NCBI GenBank assembly: GCA_900764755.1
Contig: CAAFPE010000010.1
Coordinates: 1-11,088 of the forward strand
Direction: 5' to 3'
Length of the DNA stretch: 11,088 nt
Source of the DNA: an uncultured Oscillospiraceae bacterium
GTDB taxonomy: Bacteria; Bacillota; Clostridia; Oscillospirales; Oscillospiraceae
Shown: piece after piece, positions 1 through 5,633 of the stretch
How the letters are laid out: the number at the start of each line of letters is the position of its first letter
Position numbering within the stretch: position 1 is the stretch's first letter
The notes under the pieces: generated by a model
The model's database searches: none
What the model was told of the DNA's origin: nothing
What the model saw: only the letters and a program-made list of their open reading frames with translations
Program-made: the position numbers and the translations under genes

Positions 1-36
1 ATGCGCGGCCAGGGGGCTTGTCATTCTGTATAGGGC

Positions 37-885
37 TCAGTCCCGTTCCTCGGGGTGGAGCAGGCGCCGGGGAACCCGACACATCATGGTCTCCAGTTCA
101 TCCTGGGAGAAACCCTGGGCTCGAAGCTGGCGTCCGTATTCCTCCATCCCATCATCGGAGTAGAGGGAGTTGAGCTGTCCAAAGTCGGTGGTCAGAAGCA
201 CCCGGTCACAGCCTACCGCCCGAATCTGCCGGGCGATCTCTTTTATGGGTGTGCGGCCATGGAAGGTGGTGAAGAAGCAATGCTCCACATAGACGCCCAA
301 AGCAGCGGCCTCCTCCTGCTGTTCCACGGAGTAGCAGTCCGCGGGGTTATCCGCGTGTGTCAGTACAATGGTACAGTTCCGCTCCACAGCGGCCCTCACC
401 AGGGCCATACCTTCCTCTGTGCCGATATGGCCTGTCCCCACCACCATGTGATGACGGGCGGCGGCATCCAACACCTCCAGAGCCTGGGGCAACAGGTTGC
501 CCTCCTTATCACAGACCCTCAGGAAGCGGGACAGGTCGGCTTCCGGTTCCTTCCGGTGCTGATAGCGCTGATAGGACCAGGCCTCCAGGGTGGGGAACCA
601 GACCATCCGGCCGCCCGCCTGGGCGGACCGCTCCACCGCATCAGGATTCAACCCGCCCACCGAGCGGTTCAGAGTCACGCCGCCCGCAACATCCAGCTGG
701 GGAAACTGTTCCATCAGAAGGCCCGCCCGGGCTGCGGTGTCAAAATAGTGGCACTTGATAGCGCACCCCGCCATCCCCCGATCAGCCAAACGTTGGGCCA
801 GTTCCAGATCGCTGCATTTCCGGGGGACCACATCAGGGGAAGTATGGATATGCAGGTCATACACACCGTTTAAAAGCTTGTGCAT
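37..885 (-). CDS. DUF6282-like metal-dependent TIM-barrel hydrolase
   Basis: The 282-aa product looks like a PHP/amidohydrolase-type TIM-barrel enzyme of the DUF6282 kind. Likely metal ligands are visible: D10-x-H12-x-H14 near the N-terminus, H46, H153 in a TGH motif, H177 in LTHADNP, E201-H202, and D234 in TTDFGQ. This layout is typical of the amidohydrolase superfamily, which hydrolyses or decarboxylates small metabolites in the cytoplasm. No signal peptide or membrane segment is seen. The start at 885 is supported by an AGGAG seven bases upstream. It is the last gene visible in the four-gene unit and begins 20 bases after the transporter stop, so co-transcription is very likely. The substrate is unknown. 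The family assignment is from memory of the motif pattern; the catalytic role (hydrolase, lactonase or decarboxylase) is inference. Confidence 0.8.
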   Translation of the reverse strand: MHKLLNGVYDLHIHTSPDVVPRKCSDLELAQRLADRGMAGCAIKCHYFDTAARAGLLMEQFPQLDVAGGVTLNRSVGGLNPDAVERSAQAGGRMVWFPTLEAWSYQRYQHRKEPEADLSRFLRVCDKEGNLLPQALEVLDAAARHHMVVGTGHIGTEEGMALVRAAVERNCTIVLTHADNPADCYSVEQQEEAAALGVYVEHCFFTTFHGRTPIKEIARQIRAVGCDRVLLTTDFGQLNSLYSDDGMEEYGRQLRAQGFSQDELETMMCRVPRRLLHPEERD

Positions 886-904
886 GGCAGAACTCCTCTC
901 CTGA

Positions 905-2158
905 TCAATAGGGCAGGAAAATCGGGATCAGTGTGGCCACCACCACATAGGTGACCAGCAGCATGGGCAGGCCGATCTTGCAGAAGTCCACAAATTTATA
1001 GTGCGTCCAGCCCACTGTCATCATATTCTGGGGGGCGGCGAAGGGGGTGGCATAGGAGGCTGCGCCTGCCAGGGTGATCGTCATGGCTACCGGATAGGGG
1101 CTGACGCCGATCTGCTCAGCGATGGAAATGCCAATGGGCAGGAACAGCATGATGGAGGGAATATTGGACATAAACTGAGTCAAGATGGCAGCAGCGAAGA
1201 AAATGACCGTGGTGACCATAAAAGGACTGGGATCGCTGCCCAGGATCTTCAGAATCAGTTCGGCCACGGCGTCGCCTGCGCCGCTGTTCTTAAAGCCAGT
1301 GGAGATGGCGGTAAGGGAGCCTACCAGCAGCATACAGTTCCAGTCGATGGCTTTGATGGCATCCTGAACAGACATACACTTGGTGCCCACAATGACCAGA
1401 GCGCCGATCACGGCGGCCACGTGCATAGGCATATTCTTGGGGCTGGCGGCGATTACCACCAGTACACACAGCAGGGTAATCACAGAGATAAAAGCCTTCT
1501 TTTTGTCCAGGGGCTTCTTCTCAGTCTTGGCAAACTCAGGGACATAGGCGGTGTCTGGAATCAGCTTGCGTCCAATAAATGTGAAATACAGGGTGCCCAG
1601 GATGCACACGCCAATGCCAAAGGGGGTGATACTGAAGAAGCCGAAAGGAGTGATACCCAGGTCACTCATCACACTGTTGGCGGTGGCGTTAGAGCCTACA
1701 CCTACCAGAGTGACAAAACCACCGAACTGAGCGCCGAACAGCAGGGCCAGCAGGGCCTTAGAGGGACCGACACCGGCAGCGATGCACATGGCAGTGACCA
1801 GGGGAGCCATGGCGGTCATCACACCAATATTACTGCACACAGAGCTGAGGACACAAGACACGACCAAGGTTGCAAAGATAATATTTCTTTCGCTTTTTCC
1901 TGTGACACGGACCATTTTTTCACCGATCAAATCGGTGATACCAGCATGAAACAGAGAGGAGCCGATGACCATCATGCCGGCCAGCAAAACAATGGTAGTG
2001 CTGTTATAGCCGGTAAAGATGTCGCTTACTTCAATCAAACCTGTATAGGCAAAGGCGATAGAAGCGCCAATGGCAGTTACAATAATAGGAATGGGCTCCC
2101 AGATGAACAGGACGACGGTGATCGCTATAATAATAAGCGCAATGGAAATGGGACTCAT
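905..2158 (-). CDS. SLC13/DASS-family carboxylate transporter
   Basis: This 417-aa integral membrane protein has about ten or more hydrophobic segments. It shows the family hallmarks: an SN pair at residues 109-110 (VCSNIGVMTA), a second at 331-332 (MSNIPSIMLFLP), and a C-terminal TPFAAPQN motif near 371-378 where SLC13 proteins carry a TPPN-like loop. In DASS proteins the two SN-containing hairpins bind the dicarboxylate and Na+. It probably imports a di- or hydroxycarboxylate used by the neighbouring enzymes. The open frame runs upstream to 2422, but that extension is Ser/Pro/Arg-rich shadow sequence inside the RraA gene. ATG at 2158 is preceded by AAGGAG at 2172-2167 and opens directly into a hydrophobic helix, so it was chosen. 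The exact substrate cannot be read from sequence; an ArsB/NhaD-type ion transporter is a less likely alternative. Confidence 0.9.
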   Translation of the reverse strand: MSPISIALIIIAITVVLFIWEPIPIIVTAIGASIAFAYTGLIEVSDIFTGYNSTTIVLLAGMMVIGSSLFHAGITDLIGEKMVRVTGKSERNIIFATLVVSCVLSSVCSNIGVMTAMAPLVTAMCIAAGVGPSKALLALLFGAQFGGFVTLVGVGSNATANSVMSDLGITPFGFFSITPFGIGVCILGTLYFTFIGRKLIPDTAYVPEFAKTEKKPLDKKKAFISVITLLCVLVVIAASPKNMPMHVAAVIGALVIVGTKCMSVQDAIKAIDWNCMLLVGSLTAISTGFKNSGAGDAVAELILKILGSDPSPFMVTTVIFFAAAILTQFMSNIPSIMLFLPIGISIAEQIGVSPYPVAMTITLAGAASYATPFAAPQNMMTVGWTHYKFVDFCKIGLPMLLVTYVVVATLIPIFLPY

Positions 2159-2166
2159 AGTTCTCT

Positions 2167-2172
2167 CTCCTT
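2167..2172 (-). promoter_or_regulatory. Ribosome binding site fixing the transporter start
   Basis: AAGGAG on the minus strand ends eight bases before ATG 2158. It lies in the 46-base gap after the RraA-family stop codon, which makes the short transporter start preferable to the long upstream open frame. Confidence 0.8.
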
Positions 2173-2204
2173 TTAACGTTGATTCGTTCGATTCAATGTA
2201 CCGT

Positions 2205-2906
2205 TCAGGGCTGGTACACATCGTCGATGATCTCGTACCCCTTCTCCTCCAGAGTTCTTTCCACCCAGGCGCGGTTGGCGGTGCCGTCCTTGGCGGCGGC
2301 CAGCTTCTTCTCATCGGCAGCCTGGAACTTCTTGGCGTCCTCCAGGATGACAGGGGCGTCCTTCCGGGGAATGACGATGACGCCGTCAGGATCAGCCAGG
2401 ATGATGTCGCCGGGGTTGACACTTACGCCGCCGCAGGCAATAGGCACGTTGATCTCACCGGGACCCTCCTTGTAGGGTCCGCCCGGAGTGGTGCCAGTGC
2501 AGTAGACGGGGAAGTCCCAGCTGCCGATCTCGTCGATGTCGCGGATGGGGCCGTCCAGCACGATGCCGGCGATCTTCTTGGTGTAGCAGAGGTACGCCAT
2601 CATGATCTCACCCATCAGGGCGCGGGTGTCGTCCTCCTCGTTGGACACCACCAGCACGTCGCCCTCCTGGCAGTAATTCAGGGCGGCGTGGAGGGTCAGA
2701 TTGTCCCCCGCACGGCACTTCACTGTATAGGCGGGGCCTGCCATCATCTGCTCCTTGGGCTTGCTCACCAGGCGGATCCGGGGGTTCATGGCACAGCTGC
2801 GGCCCATCACATCGGCGGTATTAGAGGCTGGGATGGACTTGAATTGCTCTACAATTTCCGGATCGGGCATCTCTCGCTTCAAATAGATCCGTTTTCCTAC
2901 ACTCAT
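2205..2906 (-). CDS. RraA-family aldolase/decarboxylase-like protein
   Basis: The 233-aa product belongs to the RraA / HMG-CHA aldolase fold family, often mislabelled dimethylmenaquinone methyltransferase. Visible signatures are an early SNTADVMG segment (28-35), the metal and oxyanion motif DGPIRDIDE (118-126, with R122 and D123), and the family-typical ADPDGVIVIP strand (171-180). Characterised members are Mg2+-dependent class II aldolases cleaving 4-hydroxy-4-methyl-2-oxoglutarate-type substrates to pyruvate, with oxaloacetate decarboxylase activity. Others, like E. coli RraA, bind RNase E. Placement with a carboxylate transporter and a hydroxyacid dehydrogenase favours a metabolic enzyme acting on a 2-oxo acid. 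The start is supported by AAGGAG nine bases before ATG 2906. It follows the dehydrogenase by 40 bases and precedes the transporter by 46. The substrate is inferred only to class level. Confidence 0.9.
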   Translation of the reverse strand: MSVGKRIYLKREMPDPEIVEQFKSIPASNTADVMGRSCAMNPRIRLVSKPKEQMMAGPAYTVKCRAGDNLTLHAALNYCQEGDVLVVSNEEDDTRALMGEIMMAYLCYTKKIAGIVLDGPIRDIDEIGSWDFPVYCTGTTPGGPYKEGPGEINVPIACGGVSVNPGDIILADPDGVIVIPRKDAPVILEDAKKFQAADEKKLAAAKDGTANRAWVERTLEEKGYEIIDDVYQP

Positions 2907-2946
2907 TTCAAATTACTCCTTTCAACATTCGTACACACGAAGGAAT

Positions 2947-3918
2947 TTACTTCTGGATCAGGTCCCGCAGCTCGGGCACCACGAACCTGGGGGTCCGGCC
3001 GGAGAAGTAGTCGTCGATGGCCTGGGCACAGGCCACGGAGGAGCGGCTGGATGCCTCCTTGGTGGCGCCGCCGATGTGGGGGGCGGTGAGCACATTGTCC
3101 ATGGACACCATGGGACTGCTGGGATCGATGGGCTCCTTCTCCAGGGTATCCAGGCCGGCGCCGGCGATCTTCCCGGCCTCCAGGGCACGGATCAGGGCGG
3201 GCTCGTCCACGATGGAGCCCCGGGCGGCGTTGATGAGGTACGCAGTGTCCTTCATCAGGTCGAACTCCCGGTCGCTGATGGAGTGGACCGTCTCAGGAGT
3301 GGCGGGCACATGGAGAGAGACGTAGTCGCTCTTGGTAAAGATCTCGTCCCGCTCCTCCACCAGCTGGATGTACTCAGGCAGGCCCTCTTTTTTGGCGAAG
3401 GGGTCGTAGGCCAGCACCGTCATATCGAAGCCCAGGGCGGCCTTTCTGGCAACCAGCCTGCCGATGTTGCCCAGGCCCAACAGGCCCAGGGTCTTGCCAT
3501 ACAGTTCCGTCTTGGGGATGCCCATTTTGGCCTTGCGGTAGTCCTCCAGGTACAGCTTCTCCACCTTCTTGAAGTTCCGGGAGCAGTAGAGCATATAGAA
3601 GATGGTCAGCTCGGCCACCGAAATGGCGTTGGCCCCGCCGGCGGTGCACACCAGCACGCCATGCTTCCGTGCCGCATTCAGGTCTACACCATCATAGCCC
3701 GCACCGTGCCGGGCCAGGATCTTCAGCTTGGGGGCTGCGTCCAAAATCTTCTCTGTGATCTTCGCCGTTCGGACGATGATCGCATCGCAGTCTCCGATGT
3801 CCGCGATGATGTCCTCCTCAGTAAAGCCGCGGCCATCCACCACCTCGTAGCCGTGCTCCCGCAGATATTCATAGCCAGCCGGCAAAATGGGCTGGGGAAG
3901 CAGCACTCGGATCGCCAT
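2947..3918 (-). CDS. D-2-hydroxyacid dehydrogenase (SerA-like)
   Basis: This is a 323-aa NAD-dependent D-isomer-specific 2-hydroxyacid dehydrogenase. The Rossmann motif GLGNIG is at 148-153. D172 (YDPF) at the end of the next strand suggests preference for NAD over NADP. The catalytic triad is intact: R233 in AARGSIVDE, E262 in LEKEP, H281 in APHIGG. The length matches the short form of phosphoglycerate dehydrogenase without ACT domains, as well as glyoxylate/hydroxypyruvate reductase relatives. It is the promoter-proximal gene of the unit, has AGGAGGAA upstream of ATG 3918, and diverges from the LysR gene. In this context it more likely interconverts a D-2-hydroxy acid and its 2-oxo acid, feeding the RraA-family enzyme, than makes serine; no serC or serB homologue is adjacent. 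The specific substrate is unknown. Confidence 0.92.
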   Translation of the reverse strand: MAIRVLLPQPILPAGYEYLREHGYEVVDGRGFTEEDIIADIGDCDAIIVRTAKITEKILDAAPKLKILARHGAGYDGVDLNAARKHGVLVCTAGGANAISVAELTIFYMLYCSRNFKKVEKLYLEDYRKAKMGIPKTELYGKTLGLLGLGNIGRLVARKAALGFDMTVLAYDPFAKKEGLPEYIQLVEERDEIFTKSDYVSLHVPATPETVHSISDREFDLMKDTAYLINAARGSIVDEPALIRALEAGKIAGAGLDTLEKEPIDPSSPMVSMDNVLTAPHIGGATKEASSRSSVACAQAIDDYFSGRTPRFVVPELRDLIQK

Positions 3919-3940
3919 AAAAATTCCTCCTCGTTAGTCC

Positions 3941-3983
3941 TGTATACTTTTCATAAAATCATTTGCGTTTCTTTTGAAATCAT
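3941..3983. promoter_or_regulatory. Candidate LysR operator and operon promoter
   Basis: In the divergent spacer, AAATCAT occurs twice in direct orientation at 3956-3962 and 3977-3983, starting 21 bases apart (two helical turns). On the minus strand a TATACA at 3946-3941 could be the -10 of the catabolic unit, but no good -35 lies 16-18 bases upstream of it. A promoter lacking a -35 with repeats where an activator would sit is what LysR-type activation usually looks like. This reading is inference. Confidence 0.35.
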
Positions 3984-3991
3984 GGTAATAT
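3963..3991 (+). promoter_or_regulatory. Extended -10 promoter for the LysR gene
   Basis: TTGCGT (3963-3968), a 17-base spacer, then TAATAT (3986-3991) preceded by TGG, giving an extended -10. Transcription would begin near 3998, after the in-frame ATG at 3990, which supports translation from 4068. It overlaps the AAATCAT direct repeats, so autoregulation by the LysR protein is plausible. Confidence 0.5.
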
Positions 3992-4055
3992 GGACAAGAG
4001 CAAAAATCAAACAGAGATTTTTTCATTTTTCGACAAAGAAATTTTGTGGCTGGAC

Positions 4056-4061
4056 AGGAGG
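4056..4061 (+). promoter_or_regulatory. Ribosome binding site deciding the LysR start
   Basis: A perfect AGGAGG six bases before ATG 4068 selects this codon over the in-frame ATG at 3990, which has no comparable site. The protein then begins MDLISLYYF, the usual LysR N-terminus. Confidence 0.85.
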
Positions 4062-4067
4062 GGTTCT

Positions 4068-5042
4068 ATGGATCTCATCAGTCTCTACTATTTTCAGGAG
4101 CTGTCAAAGGACCTGAATATGACCCGGACGGCCCAGCGGCTTTATATCTCCCAGCAGACCCTGAGCAACCACATCCACCGCCTGGAGCAGCACTACGGCT
4201 GCCCTCTGCTGTACCGGAAGCCAACATTGTCCCTCACCTGTGCTGGGGAGTTCGTCCTCTCCTTCGCCCAGGTGGTGGGGAAGGAGGAGCGGAACCTGGA
4301 GGACATCCTCTCCGACATCGAGCAGCAGGAGCGGGGCACCCTGAAGCTGGGGGCGGGCACCATGCGGGGGGCCTGGATCCTCTCCCAGCTGCTGCCTGAC
4401 TTCCACCGCCGCTATCCGCTGGTGGAGGTCCGCTTTTCTGACGCCCTCTCCTCTCAGCTGGAGACCATGGTGTCCAACGGAGAGCTAGACTTCGCCGTGG
4501 TCCTCTCCGGTTCGTACAGCCCGGATCTGCTGGAGCAGCAGCTGTACCAGGAGCAGGTCTACCTCTGCGTTCCGGAGAGTCTGCTGCGGCAGCACTACTC
4601 CCCGGATGAGGTCCGGGGCATCAAGCTGCGCTCCCTCCAGGGGGCCTCGGTCCGGGACTTTGCCAGGCTGCCCTTCGCCCTGATGGACAACCGGCTGGGT
4701 CAGCGGATGCGGGAATACTTCGCCCGGGAGCAGGTTCACCCCGCCGTCCCCTTTACCGGAACTGCCACCAGCCATATCCTCCCCCTATGCGCCCAGGGAC
4801 TGGCCGCCTGCTACTGCACCCAGGTGGGCATCGTGTCCAACGCCTCGGTCCTGGGGGATCAGCTCAACATTTTCCCTCTCATGGACCAGGGAGCGCCCAT
4901 TGTCCAGACTCTGTCCCTCCTGCGTCACAAGCAGCGCTATCTCACCCACTACGCCAAATACTTTATGGACCTTCTCTTCCAGGTTGCCGGAGAGATGGAA
5001 CGGGCCCAGGTCAGCCGTGTTGTCCCGGATACGGCCGTCTGA
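4068..5042 (+). CDS. LysR-type transcriptional regulator
   Basis: The 324-aa product has the LysR architecture. An N-terminal winged helix-turn-helix (about residues 1-60) contains the recognition region TAQRLYISQQTLSNHIHRLE. A linker helix follows, and from about residue 90 comes a periplasmic-binding-protein-like effector domain (LKLGAGTMRG onwards). LysR regulators usually bind divergent promoters as tetramers and respond to a pathway metabolite. Here the gene is back-to-back with the dehydrogenase-RraA-transporter-DUF6282 unit, so that unit is its probable target. The start is fixed by AGGAGG at 4056-4061. The length is slightly above the usual 290-310 aa, mostly in the C-terminal tail. 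The effector is unknown, possibly the transported acid or its oxo derivative. Confidence 0.92.
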   Translation: MDLISLYYFQELSKDLNMTRTAQRLYISQQTLSNHIHRLEQHYGCPLLYRKPTLSLTCAGEFVLSFAQVVGKEERNLEDILSDIEQQERGTLKLGAGTMRGAWILSQLLPDFHRRYPLVEVRFSDALSSQLETMVSNGELDFAVVLSGSYSPDLLEQQLYQEQVYLCVPESLLRQHYSPDEVRGIKLRSLQGASVRDFARLPFALMDNRLGQRMREYFAREQVHPAVPFTGTATSHILPLCAQGLAACYCTQVGIVSNASVLGDQLNIFPLMDQGAPIVQTLSLLRHKQRYLTHYAKYFMDLLFQVAGEMERAQVSRVVPDTAV

Positions 5043-5092
5043 GATGCGGCGGGCGCCGGACCGAATGATCTTGTACAAAAGGATGTGAGTCC

Positions 5093-5473
5093 ATGATCCC
5101 AAGCTATGAGCAGGTGGGGGACTGGCTGGAGGAGATCTCCGCCGGCTTCCCCGACGTATTTTTTGACCAGCTGGACGGGGGCATCCAGCTGGAGGAGGAG
5201 GCACTCCCGGACCCGGAGTTCCCACCGGGGGAAATGTACATCATGGGGGAGTACTGCCACGACCTGCTGGGGCGGTACATCGTCCTGTATTACGGCTCCT
5301 TCGCCGCTCTGCTGGCGGAGGAGGACGAGGAGACCTGGAAGGACGAGCTGTTCACCACTGTGGCCCACGAGTTCACCCACCACATGGAGGAGACTGCCGG
5401 GCTCCACGCCCTGGATGATAAGGATGCAGAGTTCCTCCGCCAGGCCCGGGAGGAATATGGCGGCCCGCTCTAA
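5093..5473 (+). CDS. Small zincin-like metallopeptidase family protein
   Basis: The 126-aa acidic protein carries HEFTHH (H92-E93-F-T-H96-H97), the HEXXH zinc site of zincins, followed by ETAGLHALDD with acidic residues at 108-109 as possible third ligands. Size and motif position fit the short 'minimal zincin' family (Zincin_1, formerly DUF1025), whose members are almost bare HEXXH scaffolds with unproven peptidase activity. There is no signal peptide, so it should be cytoplasmic. The start ATG 5093 has AAAAGGA ten bases upstream. It lies 50 bases after the LysR stop on the same strand and may share its transcript, although no functional link is apparent. The spacing between HEXXH and the GLHALD segment is longer than in the HEXXHXXGXXD form. 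Confidence 0.8.
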   Translation: MIPSYEQVGDWLEEISAGFPDVFFDQLDGGIQLEEEALPDPEFPPGEMYIMGEYCHDLLGRYIVLYYGSFAALLAEEDEETWKDELFTTVAHEFTHHMEETAGLHALDDKDAEFLRQAREEYGGPL

Positions 5474-5516
5474 GGGGGCCGCTGGGTATCCCCTGCCCTG
5501 GTTTTATGCACAAAAA

Positions 5517-5547
5517 GAGGCCGCCGTCCCGATGGGACGGCGGCCTC
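5517..5547 (-). terminator. Rho-independent terminator for recD2 transcripts
   Basis: A perfect 14-bp stem (GAGGCCGCCGTCCC at 5517-5530 pairing with 5534-5547) encloses a three-base loop. On the minus strand the stem is followed by five T residues (complement of 5512-5516), the pattern of an intrinsic terminator. The plus-strand side has no T-run, so it works best as a second stop for transcription coming from recD2. Confidence 0.85.
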
Positions 5548-5557
5548 ACAGCGTGTC

Positions 5558-5626
5558 AAAAAAGCCTTCCTGCAAGGAGTTTCCGTCGCCTTCAAACGAT
5601 GGCACTTCTTACAGGAGGGCTTTTTT
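5558..5626 (+). terminator. Three-stem hairpin and bidirectional terminator
   Basis: This 69-nt element folds almost end to end. Outer stem: 5558-5572 with 5612-5626 (15 pairs, A6 on the left and T6 on the right). Middle stem: AAGGAGT 5574-5580 with ACTTCTT 5604-5610 (7 pairs). Inner stem: CCGTCG 5583-5588 with CGATGG 5597-5602 (6 pairs), closing on the 8-nt loop CCTTCAAA. Each stem contains one G-U pair when read as plus-strand RNA; these become A-C mismatches on the minus strand, so the plus strand is the favoured RNA. The T-tract after the stem suits termination after the zincin gene, and the mirrored A-tract gives a T-tract for recD2. The multi-part stem is longer than an ordinary terminator needs, so a dispersed repeat or small RNA is possible. 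Confidence 0.7.
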
Positions 5627-5633
5627 GATTGAT

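Noticed and set aside
1..24. Possible start of a next minus-strand gene (ATG at 24, reading MTSPLAAH off the window edge).
   Set aside because: Only eight codons are visible and no ribosome binding site precedes it, so it cannot be supported.
2159..2422. N-terminal extension of the transporter by 88 codons.
   Set aside because: It overlaps the C-terminal part of the RraA-family gene in another frame, is Ser/Pro/Arg-rich, and the internal ATG 2158 has a proper ribosome site and membrane start.
3990..4067. LysR start at the upstream in-frame ATG 3990.
   Set aside because: It lies before the predicted transcription start, has no ribosome binding site, and adds 26 residues before the normal LysR N-terminus.
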